In this document: positions 9,701 to 17,448 of the stretch, one piece after another
Layout of the letters: each line of letters begins with the position of its first letter
How positions within the stretch are numbered: position 1 is the stretch's first letter
NCBI GenBank assembly: GCA_009909035.1
Contig: JAAAOB010000141.1
Span: 78,504-142,503, forward strand
Length of the DNA: 64,000 nucleotides
DNA from: Bacteroidota bacterium
GTDB taxonomy: Bacteria; Bacteroidota; Rhodothermia; Balneolales; Balneolaceae
Reading direction: 5' to 3'
The notes under the pieces: generated by a model
What the model saw: only the letters and a program-made list of their open reading frames with translations
The model's database searches: none
What the model was told of the DNA's origin: nothing
Translations under genes and position numbers: made by a program

Positions 9701-9754
9701 GGTCAGCAGGATCAGGAACTTGGTTAATAGAACGATTTTCGTAGAAGTTTGCAT
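6701..9754 (-). CDS. SusC/RagA family TonB-dependent outer-membrane transporter
   Basis: The 1017-residue protein has a signal peptide (cleavage after HVFA), a carboxypeptidase-regulatory-like domain at about 27-100 (ISGTVTDTGGEPLVGATV), the SusC-type TonB box DELVVVGYG at 105-113, a plug domain (GALQGRASGVFV, YVIDGVP, DIESIEILKDASATAIYGSRGANGVV) and a long beta barrel ending in a terminal aromatic (GINLEF). It imports a ligand captured by the adjacent SusD-like lipoprotein using TonB energy. Length is normal for the family. The ligand is unknown: no CAZyme, peptidase or sensor gene sits beside it. The ~545 bp upstream probably hold the promoter. Confidence 0.96.
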   Translation of the reverse strand: MQTSTKIVLLTKFLILLTAGHVFAQQQISGTVTDTGGEPLVGATVVISDRQDVGTSTDINGEFSLTADQGDVLVVTFIGYKTQEIVVDERTEYTIVLELDDQLLDELVVVGYGVQERSDLTGSIASVSGDEIENQPVASIDGALQGRASGVFVSTPSGTPGAGITMNIRGQTSLTASSQPLYVIDGVPIISEDLSGLFSGGQATNSLADLNPNDIESIEILKDASATAIYGSRGANGVVLISTKRGSAGESKIGFSMYTGFQEVTNTIDMHSSQEFLNLMDDAARQDNRDLGTSYPENFVSNLWGFDPNNPDLQNTNWYDEIFRTSPINNYELNASGGSENTQYFSSLSYFDQEGAQIGTGFERISGRLNLDTKINDWLDFGTSLTLNRTIQDRVINDNSLFGVVINSIAGDPLMPVFEEDGSYADPFNYFGWWMLDNPVLIGEEYKRFTRTTRGIGTIFGVANITENISLRSSMNIDYTNLEDEAYTPIISRESQNANANGFGTFGTTQDFTWLIENYLSYAETFAESHKFSGVLGTSFQKSNRDFSSINAQGFPSDQFVKLSVASQVTAASTSGTSWGLASYYFRGNYTYDNRYLFTFTGRVDGSSRFGDNFQYGFFPSGSIAWNVANEVFMEDQEIFSELKPRISFGVTGNQEGIGNFASRGLFGVSDYRNTPTLVPTQLSNADLSWESTEQLDFGVDVGLFEGRINFTADYFIKNTDDLLLNRLIPGVSGFSNVTDNIGRVQNKGFEFSINGAVLSRSDFSWTSSFNISFIRNTVEELEVDNQVLNDSHILSEGEPIGTFNLIDQNGVDPQTGNIRWVDLNGDGVIDSGDKRIVGNAEPDFFGGFGNTINYKGFDLNMLFQFTYGNDIFNHSRASYENLGWSRIGTGFPLPDGNNHTRADDRWMEPGDETDIPRASLTNINWREYSTRWLEDGSYLRLKTLTLGYNFSPDFTQRLGMSSLRVYGQGQNLLTFTDYSGLDPEVNQNARNPLVAGSDFGTMPQVRTISFGINLEF

Positions 9755-10299
9755 ACACGTGGTTGGTTTGGTTGAAGGTAAACGTTAATTTTTTCGAGAT
9801 AGCTAATCGCGTAGCACCCCATTTTTTGAGCGACCCCTCAATAATTCCTGATACGTGAACTGGCTGAAGTTCAAACAGGTAGAAAATTACGTGAGGTTGT
9901 CCTATCACACCATTCAATGCTGCCTAATGAGATAAAAAGTAATTCGCTACATCTTATACTTATCTTATGAATTGGATCGTGTTGGATGTGCTATTTTTTG
10001 CCTGTTCAAATTGAACCTGAATAATGCGTAAAAAAGTGTAAACACCACAAATTTTTTTTCCGAGTTCTGTTTTAAACTGATGAGTTAACGGAAAACCGCT
10101 TTTTCAGCTCATATATTAAAGAAGAGTGGCCGAAATTTTATAAAACAAAAACCAGGTTTTTTTAAAAATTCATCCCTCAAGTGTAAAATTTGTGCGCTAA
10201 ATTGAGTGCAACCCTTTTTCCCTCTTTCTGTTGCCCTGCGCCAAAAGCCGGCAGCCAACGGCGCCGGCCTGTTATATTTTCAGGGAGATTCCGCCTGCA
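9755..10299. other. Gene-free stretch between susC-like and argH genes
   Basis: No gene is supported here. The part next to 9755 is the likely leader and promoter region of the SusC/SusD operon, but I see no convincing promoter match. AT-rich runs at 10049-10060 and 10139-10170 are unexplained. A GCCGGC palindrome pair near 10243-10265, just beyond argH, could form a weak terminator. Confidence 0.4.
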
Positions 10300-11613
10300 T
10301 TACGGCAACTCAATACTGTTAAGCATCGTACGCAAACGTCCAATTCCCGGGGTTCCGGCTGAGCCGAGGTGGGAGCAATTTTCCATCACTTTTTCCGTGG
10401 TCAGCCCCTTTGTCAGCTTCGGGTTCTGAGCTAACTTTTTATAGGCCTCACGAAACGACAGGTTTTCGCGTTTTACGATCTCATATGCCGCTTCTGCCGC
10501 AAAAATATCTCCGCTGCAGGCATCGGCCAGCACCTGCCGGTTCGGTTGCAGGTGACTAACCAGCAGCGCCATCGCCTCGAGTGCGTCTCCTGTTTTTTGA
10601 ACCGCATCCATAACCGGCTCCTTCGATAGCTGAAGATCCCGGTGATAGCCGCTGGTCAGGTTTGTCCCAAGCATCTGAAGCGTGGAGGCATGGCCCGTAA
10701 CGACGGCGTGATGCGCCCGAACGAGCTCAGCAACATCCGGGTTCTTTTTTTGCGGCATGATAGAGGAGCCTGTGCAGACGACCGGGTGAAGCGTAAAGTA
10801 GGGTGTTGATTCACTGCTGAACTGGATCAGGTCAGACGCAAAACGGTTGGCAACAGACGTTAATGACGATAAAAACTGGACCAGCTGCAGCTCCGTAAAG
10901 CCCCTTGAAAGCTGGGCTGTTGTGGAGCAAACAAGTGGGGCTTCAAACCCGAGAGCCTCCGACTCGGCATCCCGGTCGATGTTAAAGGAGGTTCCAAACC
11001 CGGCTGCACTGCCCAGCGGCGAGCGGTTGATCAGTGACCAAACACCGTTTGATGACATCAGCTGCAGGATCAGAAGCTCCGCAAAACCGCCCGACCAAAG
11101 AGCCACGCTGCTCATCATTGCTTTCCGCGTGTGGGTAAATCCCGGCATGGGGACCGCCTCATATCTATCCGCGAACTCCAGCAGCAGCTTTGCACACCCT
11201 TTTGACTTAGCCAGAATCGACGAAAGCGCCTCCTTTTCGTACAACCTCAGGGCGGTTAATACCTGGTCGTTACGCGATCGGGCCGTGTGAATTTTTTTTC
11301 CGAGATCGCCCAGCTTCTGTACGAGATCATTCTCAATTGCCGTATGCATGTCTTCATCCTCCACGCTGATCGTAAACTCCCCTTTTTTCCACGCCTCGTG
11401 TATTTCCTCCAGGGCAGACGCAAGCCTTTTATATTCAGTTTGCGATACTACACCTGCATCCTGAAGCGCTTTAGCATGAACTCTGGAGCCCTTCAGATCG
11501 TACGGTACCAGCTGCTGGTCCAGCGTGTAGTCGTTCCCAACTGTAAAAGCCTCCACCTTTTTTGCGGTTTCAGATTCAGTATCGGTCGTGCTCTTTTGCC
11601 AGAGTTTGGACAT
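10300..11613 (-). CDS. argH: Argininosuccinate lyase
   Basis: The 437-residue product belongs to the fumarase/aspartase superfamily and cleaves argininosuccinate to arginine and fumarate, the last step of arginine synthesis. Diagnostic stretches are HTARSRNDQ (109-117), PGFTHTRKAMMSS, the SPLGSAAGFGTSF box near 198-210 and the mobile catalytic loop GSSIMPQKKNPD at 282-293. It is the last gene of the arg series on the minus strand, 407 bp after argG, with a repeat element (11842-11977) in the gap. It could be reached by transcripts from the argF attenuator only by reading across that gap; a separate promoter cannot be excluded. It is slightly shorter than the ~460-residue enterobacterial form. 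Confidence 0.96.
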   Translation of the reverse strand: MSKLWQKSTTDTESETAKKVEAFTVGNDYTLDQQLVPYDLKGSRVHAKALQDAGVVSQTEYKRLASALEEIHEAWKKGEFTISVEDEDMHTAIENDLVQKLGDLGKKIHTARSRNDQVLTALRLYEKEALSSILAKSKGCAKLLLEFADRYEAVPMPGFTHTRKAMMSSVALWSGGFAELLILQLMSSNGVWSLINRSPLGSAAGFGTSFNIDRDAESEALGFEAPLVCSTTAQLSRGFTELQLVQFLSSLTSVANRFASDLIQFSSESTPYFTLHPVVCTGSSIMPQKKNPDVAELVRAHHAVVTGHASTLQMLGTNLTSGYHRDLQLSKEPVMDAVQKTGDALEAMALLVSHLQPNRQVLADACSGDIFAAEAAYEIVKRENLSFREAYKKLAQNPKLTKGLTTEKVMENCSHLGSAGTPGIGRLRTMLNSIELP

Positions 11614-11841
11614 GAGATTCAGCTTGTGAGTATGTTCAAAAAATTCTCCCTTTACGGGCTGTGTAAAAACTGTATTTCATAAAAAACGTACCGAAACAAG
11701 GTAAGAATTCTGTCTCTTCAAACCCTGCCGGTCTTTTTGACCCTCCCTGTCCTCCGTACGAGACTTCGGAAGGCGGGCCCAAACTCCCATACGCGCTAAC
11801 TTATTTATTATGAACGCAATGATTATTATTTCAGAATGTCT

Positions 11842-11977
11842 GGGACCGTCCAAAAAAGAGCGCGGTATTGCTGAAACGTTATTTATTTCGTCATTCCGGA
11901 CCCCGATCCGGGATCTCCTAACCACATGTGTCGTCCCGATGCTTCGGAATGCGGGATGACGCTCTTTTTGGACAGCC
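11842..11977. mobile_element. Repeat element with inverted ends, between argG and argH
   Basis: Inverted ends GGACCGTCCAAAAAAGAGCG (11842-11861) and CGCTCTTTTTGGACAGCC (11960-11977) bound 136 bp containing the phrase GTCATTCCGGACCCCGATCC. A related element with ends GAGGCTGTCCAAAAAGGGTG and CACCCTTTTTGAACAGCCTC and the same inner phrase lies at 56819-56979. No coding capacity. The surrounding 11614-12020 holds no gene. Confidence 0.6.
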
Positions 11978-12020
11978 AAATTGTATCAAATACATCTTTT
12001 TTTGCCTTCTCACTTCTCAC

Positions 12021-13292
12021 TCACTGCACAACTTCCTTCTTCACCTCTTTTTTCAGCTGATAGGCCGTTTTCTGAGGCAGATTCCACAGCTCGATAAAGC
12101 CGGCCGAAGCATTTTGATTGAAGGATGCCGATTTATTAAAAGTCGCAAGGTTTTCGTCGAACAGCGAATAGGGCGATGAGAGCGATACCACCACACAGTT
12201 GCCTTTGTAGAGCCTCAGCGTCACCTCGCCGGTCACTTTTTTGTTTTGCTCGTTGATGAACGCCCGGATATTATCCATCACCGGTTCAAAATATTTGGCC
12301 CCGTAGATCAGGTACGCCCATTTTTGATCCATAAATCCCTTCAGCTCATTCTCTTCCCGGGTTGACACCAGCTGCTCCAGGTTTTTGTGGGCCTGGATCA
12401 AAATCGTTGCGGCCGGATTTTCATACACGCCCCGCACCTTCAGGCCCACCACCCGGTCTTCAATCAGGTGAAACACGCCAACCGCATGCTTACCGCCGAT
12501 TTCATTCAGCATCAGGATGAGGTCTTTCTTCTCATACTCGATACCGTTCAGCGACACCGGCTCCCCGTTTTCAAAGCCAATTTTCACCAGCTCTTCTTCA
12601 TCAGGCGCCTGCTGCGGGGTGTTCGCCCACTTCAGGATATTTTCCAGCGGGGGAATCAGCTCCGGATTTTCTATCTCACCGCCTTCACCCGTATTGGCCC
12701 ACATATTTTCATCATAGGAATAGGGACTTTTCCGGGTTTGATCTACCGGAATGCCATTGCTGATGGCGTATTCAATCTGTTCATCCCGCCCCATGCTCCA
12801 CTCCCGCACCGGGGCAATGATCTTCAGGTCAGGATTCAGCGTGGTGATATAGCTTTCAAACCTCACCTGGTCGTTGCCTTTTCCGGTGCAGCCGTGTGCA
12901 ATCACTTCGCATCCAAACTCCGCCGCAAACTGCACGGCCAGCTGGGAAATCATCACCCGGCCCAGCGGACAGCCAAGCGCATAGCCTCCCTGGTAGTCGG
13001 CGTTGGCTTTGACCGCTTCGGCACAGAGTTCGGCAAATTCCGATTTCGCATCATACACAATCGCATCTTTTGCTCCCAGCATCAGCGCTTTCTGCTTGAT
13101 GGCATCCAGGTCGTCGGCCGTCTGGCCAATGTTCACCGTGAGCGCAATCACGTTACAATCATACTCTTCCTGGATCCATTTCAGCATCATGCTGGTATCG
13201 AGCCCGCCCGAGTAGAGGAGCAGGCACGTGGTAAAGGATCCTTTTTCCGCTTCGTGTGACGCTACTTTTTTATATGTGGTTTCGTTTTTCAT
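12021..13292 (-). CDS. argG: Argininosuccinate synthase
   Basis: The 423-residue cytoplasmic enzyme joins citrulline and aspartate using ATP. The N-terminal PP-loop SGGLDTS is at residues 28-34, and IAHGCTGKGNDQVRFE plus DENMWANTGEGGEIE are family signatures. It lies 175 bp downstream of argF and is followed by argH, so the three last steps of arginine synthesis are clustered on one strand and plausibly controlled by the argF leader attenuator. The first ~20 residues precede the core fold; the ATG at 13292 is the natural start. Confidence 0.97.
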   Translation of the reverse strand: MKNETTYKKVASHEAEKGSFTTCLLLYSGGLDTSMMLKWIQEEYDCNVIALTVNIGQTADDLDAIKQKALMLGAKDAIVYDAKSEFAELCAEAVKANADYQGGYALGCPLGRVMISQLAVQFAAEFGCEVIAHGCTGKGNDQVRFESYITTLNPDLKIIAPVREWSMGRDEQIEYAISNGIPVDQTRKSPYSYDENMWANTGEGGEIENPELIPPLENILKWANTPQQAPDEEELVKIGFENGEPVSLNGIEYEKKDLILMLNEIGGKHAVGVFHLIEDRVVGLKVRGVYENPAATILIQAHKNLEQLVSTREENELKGFMDQKWAYLIYGAKYFEPVMDNIRAFINEQNKKVTGEVTLRLYKGNCVVVSLSSPYSLFDENLATFNKSASFNQNASAGFIELWNLPQKTAYQLKKEVKKEVVQ

Positions 13293-13450
13293 GGTAGTAG
13301 TTTATTAATTGCTTTTTTATAATTCCTTTTTTTGTGTCCCCCTTAGAAGGGGGGATATTTGAACACTTATAGCGTGCAAATTGGGGGGATGACTTTCGAA
13401 GCGTTGATTTGTTGAGCGAATTAGTGAAACTTTTAGCCCATACTCATCAT

Positions 13451-13498
13451 CCCCCTCTGTCCGCTAATTAGCGGACTTCCTCCTCCTTCAAAGGGGGA
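13451..13498. repeat. Palindromic repeat invading the argF 3' end
   Basis: The stretch has an 18-bp perfect palindrome GTCCGCTAATTAGCGGAC (13459-13476) embedded between CCCCCTCT and a purine/pyrimidine run ending in AAAGGGGG. Related CCCCCTT...AAGGGGG phrases occur at 13339-13358, 49240-49260, 49667-49685 and 57091-57111, so this is a dispersed repeat type. The argF stop codon is inside the palindrome. Confidence 0.65.
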
Positions 13499-14457
13499 CT
13501 ATAAACTTCATTCAAATTTAAATCTATAACCTCACTTGAAAGCAGCCCTGCAAACACGCCTTTTGATACAACCATACGGTTTTCGGCTTGCTGGTAGACC
13601 CACGAATTCTCGTGATCGATGACCTCATCGGTCACCTCTACGCCGCGGTGCGCCGGCAGGCAGTGCATAAAGCCCGCCCCGGGATTCGCTTTCGAAAACA
13701 GATCTATGTTGACCTGGTACGGTTTGAAGTGCTTGATCTTTTCATCATACAGATGCTCTTCACCCATCGAAATAAACGTGTCGGTGTAAACCGCATCGGC
13801 ATAGGGTACTGCCTCTGATGGATCGGGAAACGTTGTAAATGTTCCGTTATACTGTACTGCCAGAAGGGCGAAATACCGGAGCTGATCATCCGACCAGCCG
13901 TAGGACTCCGGCCCTGAGAAATGAACCGTATGGCCAAATTTCAACAGAATCTCGATCAGTGAAAACGCAACATTATTGGCATCGCCCACAAATGCTACGG
14001 TAAGTTCACTGTCCGCCCCGTACTGTTGCTGCAGGGTATAGAGATCGGCGAGCGCCTGCATTGGGTGATGCTTATCGCACAGCGCGTTGATGATTGGAAT
14101 TGAGCTGTATTCCGCCATATTCTTCAGCGTTTGATGGGTGTAGACCCTGGCAAAAACCGCATCACACCATAGAGATACGTTTTTCATGGCATCTTTCAGC
14201 GATTCCCGGCTGGTAAAGGGAATGGCCTTACCGCTGCTCAGTAAAATGTCGGCATCGATATGGATGACGTTACCGCCCAGATGATTGATGCCAGCCTCGG
14301 TGCCTACCTTGGTTCGCAGGGATGGCTTTTCGAAAACAAAGGCGATATTTTTGCCTTTCAGCTCGTTCCCTGGATGGAGGTGAAGTTCTGTACTGTAATC
14401 CAGGAGGGTTTGAAGCTGCTCAGGCTCGTAGTCTGAAATCGTTAAAAAATCTGACAT
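13468..14457 (-). CDS. argF: Ornithine carbamoyltransferase
   Basis: The 329-residue product condenses ornithine and carbamoyl phosphate to citrulline. Carbamoyl-phosphate loop is S46-L-R-T49 (FEKPSLRTKVGTE; Leu replaces the more common Thr), followed by HPMQALADL (131-139) and FMHCLPAHRG with H265-C-L-P-A269. The HCLPA signature favours true ornithine carbamoyltransferase over the acetyl- or succinylornithine enzymes known from some Bacteroidota and Xanthomonas; the substrate call is still inference. The last ten residues (SPPLKEEEVR) and the stop codon come from a dispersed palindromic repeat, so the original C-terminus has been replaced. It is the first enzyme gene behind the Arg-codon leader attenuator, with ATG at 14457. 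Confidence 0.93.
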   Translation of the reverse strand: MSDFLTISDYEPEQLQTLLDYSTELHLHPGNELKGKNIAFVFEKPSLRTKVGTEAGINHLGGNVIHIDADILLSSGKAIPFTSRESLKDAMKNVSLWCDAVFARVYTHQTLKNMAEYSSIPIINALCDKHHPMQALADLYTLQQQYGADSELTVAFVGDANNVAFSLIEILLKFGHTVHFSGPESYGWSDDQLRYFALLAVQYNGTFTTFPDPSEAVPYADAVYTDTFISMGEEHLYDEKIKHFKPYQVNIDLFSKANPGAGFMHCLPAHRGVEVTDEVIDHENSWVYQQAENRMVVSKGVFAGLLSSEVIDLNLNEVYSPPLKEEEVR

Positions 14458-14520
14458 AATATTGTATTGTATGGTGAATTTTGAATAAAAATGGATGGTC
14501 CCAAAGGATGCCTTTGGCGC

Positions 14521-14560
14521 AAAAAAAAAACGCCTGCTTAAAGTGAATTAAGCAGGCGTT
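14521..14560 (-). terminator. Attenuator terminator of the arginine operon leader
   Basis: On the minus strand a perfect 12-bp stem (plus-strand arms ACGCCTGCTTAA at 14530-14541 and TTAAGCAGGCGT at 14548-14559, 6-nt loop) is followed directly by ten U (A run at 14521-14530 on the plus strand). It lies between the leader peptide and argF, 63 bp before the argF start, so it would stop transcription before the operon unless prevented. Confidence 0.92.
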
Positions 14561-14599
14561 GTGAAAATGGTTGGATTACACAGCTATTTCACACGCCTG
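14553..14599 (-). promoter_or_regulatory. Predicted antiterminator competing with the arg attenuator
   Basis: Minus-strand CAGGCGTGTGAAA (plus 14587-14599), which overlaps the end and stop codon of the leader peptide, pairs with TTTCACAACGCCTG (plus 14553-14566): 13 base pairs with one bulged A and a 20-nt loop. The second arm includes the first arm of the terminator stem, so the two structures exclude each other. A ribosome stalled early in the Arg codons leaves the first arm free (operon on); one reaching the stop codon covers it (operon off). Confidence 0.85.
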
Positions 14600-14654
14600 A
14601 GCGGCGGCGACGGCGGAAAGAAAAGAGAGCAATGCTGTGTGTTTCAAAATTCAT
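14589..14654 (-). CDS. Arginine-rich leader peptide of the arg attenuator
   Basis: A 21-codon minus-strand frame runs from ATG at 14654 to TGA at 14589-14591. It begins MNFETHSIALFSF, has five consecutive arginine codons at positions 14-18 (CGC CGT CGC CGC CGC) and ends SGV. The run of codons for the pathway end product, placed just before mutually exclusive RNA hairpins and a three-gene arginine operon, is the classic arrangement for ribosome-mediated attenuation. The peptide itself needs no function. The upstream 60 bp are AT-rich and probably contain the promoter, though I cannot pick it. Confidence 0.9.
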   Translation of the reverse strand: MNFETHSIALFSFRRRRRSGV

Positions 14655-14734
14655 GTCAATAAACTCTGATTATTGTATTTAAAATCCAAATAAATTTTTT
14701 CGTTACCGGGATTATTTTTCTTTTGCAGGATCAC

Positions 14735-15870
14735 CCCCTGGACTCTCGCAGAGTTACGCGGATGAGATCGCTGAGTTTCGCTGATGATAAGCCAGCGCCA
14801 GCGGGGCTGGTTTCATCCCTGAAAAAGTGACCACCATTCATGGTATCTAATACATCCGGGCTCAATTAAAATTAGCCCCGAAGCGGGCGTAAGCATCAGC
14901 ACAGGGCATCGCCCTGTGTAGAATGCGGCAGTTTCCGATATCAGCCCTGAAAGGGCGAAAGCCCGTTCATCTTCCTGTGTGTCCTGCACCCTGTTCTGGG
15001 CTAACGATATGGTATAGGCCCATTGATCATAGGCCGATGCCAATGCCATCGCCCTTTAAGGGCCCACTTTGCTAACGTTTACGAAAGTTGAGTTAGAAAG
15101 AGAGCGCCATAGGCGCGACATGTCCGTAGCCCCTGGTCAGCGCAAAGCGGTGGCCAGGGGTTACTAAACACGCACAACAAAAGAGAGCGCCGTAGGTGCG
15201 AAATATATGTAGCCCTGCAAGGCGAGCCACCAACCATACCACACAATCTCCTGTATTGAAGTTGGCAGATCCTTCCCGCAAAGTTCCGGGATTGAATTTA
15301 AGATTCACATTATGTCGCGCCGATGGCGCTTCTTTTGATGTGGGCTCCTGCTATACCCAACGGACATGCTGCGCATTCCCATTGGGCTACGGACATACCG
15401 CCCCTGAACGGGGCTGGTTTATACCCAAAAAAAGTGACCACCATTCATTGAATCGAATCATCCGGGCTCAAATAAAATTAGTCCCAAAGCGGACGTAAGC
15501 TTTTGCAGGATTCCCCCTGGATTCTCGCAGAGTTCCGCGGATGAAATCGCTTATTTTCGCTGAGAATAACCAAGCTCCATCGGTGCGACATATCCGTAGT
15601 CCGAGGCCGCTGCAACGCGGTAGGCCTGGTTTAAAACAAGAGCATTGGCTCAGTATCCGAAAAATTGAACATGTCGTTTCTACAAATGGTAGCTGAATGC
15701 CCATCCTTTTAATTGATTCATTACTCATCTTATGAGGTAATCCGGACTCAAAAAGTTTAGCCCCGAAGCGGGCGTAAGCACCAGCACAGGGCATCGCCCT
15801 GTGTGGAAGGCGGCAGTTTTCTTCATCAGCCCTGAAAGGGCGAAAGCCCGTTCATCATTCCTGTGGGGCC
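14735..15870. repeat. Array of REP-like dispersed repeats
   Basis: The interval 14661-16071 has no credible gene and is built of repeated modules. Module 1 (GCCCCGAAGCGGGCGTAAGC ... CCCTGAAAGGGCGAAAGCCC) occurs at 14872-14955 and 15761-15852, nearly identical, with a partial copy at 15478-15500. Module 2 (GTGACCACCATTCAT) is at 14827-14841 and 15434-15448. Module 3 (CTCGCAGAGTTACGCGGATG) is at 14746-14765 and 15523-15542, and is related to sequence inside the 964-1216 element. Module 4 (AGAGCGCCATAGGCGCGACA) is at 15101-15120, with variants at 15184 and 15571. Several modules are short hairpins, as in REP elements. No RAYT transposase is present. Confidence 0.7.
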
Positions 15871-16071
15871 ACGGCCATGCCCCCCAGCAAGGTGAGAAAC
15901 CCATCATCACCCACTGCTTTTTTCAACTATTGCACCAACCCTTATTTTTTAAATAAACTATATGAGAATTGGGTATGTTAGTCGTTACATAATACCAATT
16001 GTATTTCCATCTACCTTCCGGCAGGTGAGCCGCCGGAACGGTTGTTAATTTTCAACTTATGTCAACCGGCC

Positions 16072-17448
16072 ATGATTAATAAAACCTTCCTCCTTTCGGC
16101 TATTTTATTTCTTGCCGGAACGGCTTTTGTCCTGCAGGAAACAGAGAATCCGGCCGATCTCCAGGATTTAACCACTCAAGAGGCCGACACAACCAAGAGT
16201 AACGGGCCCGGATCAGTCAGCATCATTTCCGTATCCGGGACCATCGGCCCCACCACCACCCAGTATATAACCAGGGGGTTAAACGCCTCCCGGGAACGAG
16301 GGGATGAACTCCTCATTATAGAGCTCGACACGCCCGGCGGTCTGCTCGATTCCACACAGGAAATTGTCCAGGAGCTACTCGGATCATCGCACCCGATAGC
16401 GGTATATGTATCACCGGAAGGAGCCAACGCCGGCAGCGCGGGTACCTTTATTACGCTTGCGGCTCATATTGCGGCTATGGCACCGGCCACCAACATAGGT
16501 GCAGCTTCGCCCGTATCGATGGGCGGCGGGGAGATGGACAGCGTATCCCAAAAGAAAATTTTTAACTTCTCAGAAAGTTACATCGAAACGATTGCCGAAC
16601 GAAGAGGCAGGAACACGGAGTGGGCAAAATCAGCCGTCCGCGACGGCGCCTCCATCACAGCAGACGAAGCCGTTGAAATCAATGTAGTCGATTTGATCGC
16701 CGGGAGTATCGACGATCTGCTATCCCAGATCAACGGCATCGAGGTAGAAAACAGCGTGCTGAATACCGAAGGCGCTACTCAAAACCGGATAGAGCAAAAT
16801 CTTGCCGAGATTTTCTTTAGCTTCTTGTTGCGGCCCGAGGTGATGCTCATCCTCACGCTTATATCGATCTACGGAATTATCGGCGAGGTGACCAACCCGG
16901 GAGCGATCGTTCCGGGAATGGCGGGCGTCATTGCATTAATTTTATTACTTTACGGTGTGTCAGCAATGCCTGTAAACATTGCCGGGTTTCTATTAATCGG
17001 CCTGGCGATCATTCTCTTTGTGGCCGAAGCATTTACCCCTGCTTTCGGGCTGCTTATTTCAGGTGGTGCAGTATCATTTTTTTTAGGCGCTTTAATGTTA
17101 TTTCAAGATCTTCCGGAGGAGATGCAAGTGTCCTGGTATTGGCTCATTCCCGCAACTATCGTTACCGTTCTGTTTTTTGGCTGGATTGTAACATCCGGTA
17201 TTAAAGCCCAGTTTACCGGCTTTCGCTCCGGGCTTGAGTCGGAAGTTGGGCGCGAAGCGGAAGTAACCGATCGCATTACCCCTGAAATGGAAGGACGTAT
17301 CTTTCACAACGGGGAGTATTGGCGCGCCGAAAGCGACGACATACTGAATGAAGGAGACCGCTGTATTATTCAAGAATTTCAAGGCCTTAAAGCAATTGTA
17401 AAATCAACAACCAAACAAACCGAAAACAAGGAGTTATCGAATGGATGA
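16072..17448 (+). CDS. NfeD family membrane serine protease (full-length)
   Basis: The 458-residue product has a signal anchor, a ClpP-like protease domain (about residues 45-225), four to five membrane segments (about 255-370) and a C-terminal cytoplasmic OB-fold NfeD domain (from about 385, GREAEVTDRI... GDRCIIQEFQGL). The catalytic serine is S122 in GANAGSAGTF and the lysine is K161 or K162 (QKKIF). Full-length NfeD proteases of this kind cleave the C-terminal tail of stomatin-type partners. Its stop overlaps the start of the slipin gene by 8 bp, the conserved NfeD-stomatin operon. ATG 16072 begins the signal peptide; an earlier TTG at 16042 is less likely. Confidence 0.93.
   Translation: MINKTFLLSAILFLAGTAFVLQETENPADLQDLTTQEADTTKSNGPGSVSIISVSGTIGPTTTQYITRGLNASRERGDELLIIELDTPGGLLDSTQEIVQELLGSSHPIAVYVSPEGANAGSAGTFITLAAHIAAMAPATNIGAASPVSMGGGEMDSVSQKKIFNFSESYIETIAERRGRNTEWAKSAVRDGASITADEAVEINVVDLIAGSIDDLLSQINGIEVENSVLNTEGATQNRIEQNLAEIFFSFLLRPEVMLILTLISIYGIIGEVTNPGAIVPGMAGVIALILLLYGVSAMPVNIAGFLLIGLAIILFVAEAFTPAFGLLISGGAVSFFLGALMLFQDLPEEMQVSWYWLIPATIVTVLFFGWIVTSGIKAQFTGFRSGLESEVGREAEVTDRITPEMEGRIFHNGEYWRAESDDILNEGDRCIIQEFQGLKAIVKSTTKQTENKELSNG

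Noticed and set aside
5345..9754. A polysaccharide utilisation locus around SusC/SusD
   Set aside because: No glycosidase, lyase, sulfatase, anti-sigma factor or hybrid sensor lies beside the pair, so the ligand is left open.
14735..15870. CRISPR array
   Set aside because: The repeats are irregular in length and spacing, partly palindromic and accompanied by no cas gene.
14813..15910. Several 60-108-codon frames in the repeat array
   Set aside because: They are translations of REP-like modules; the same phrases appear in different frames in different copies.
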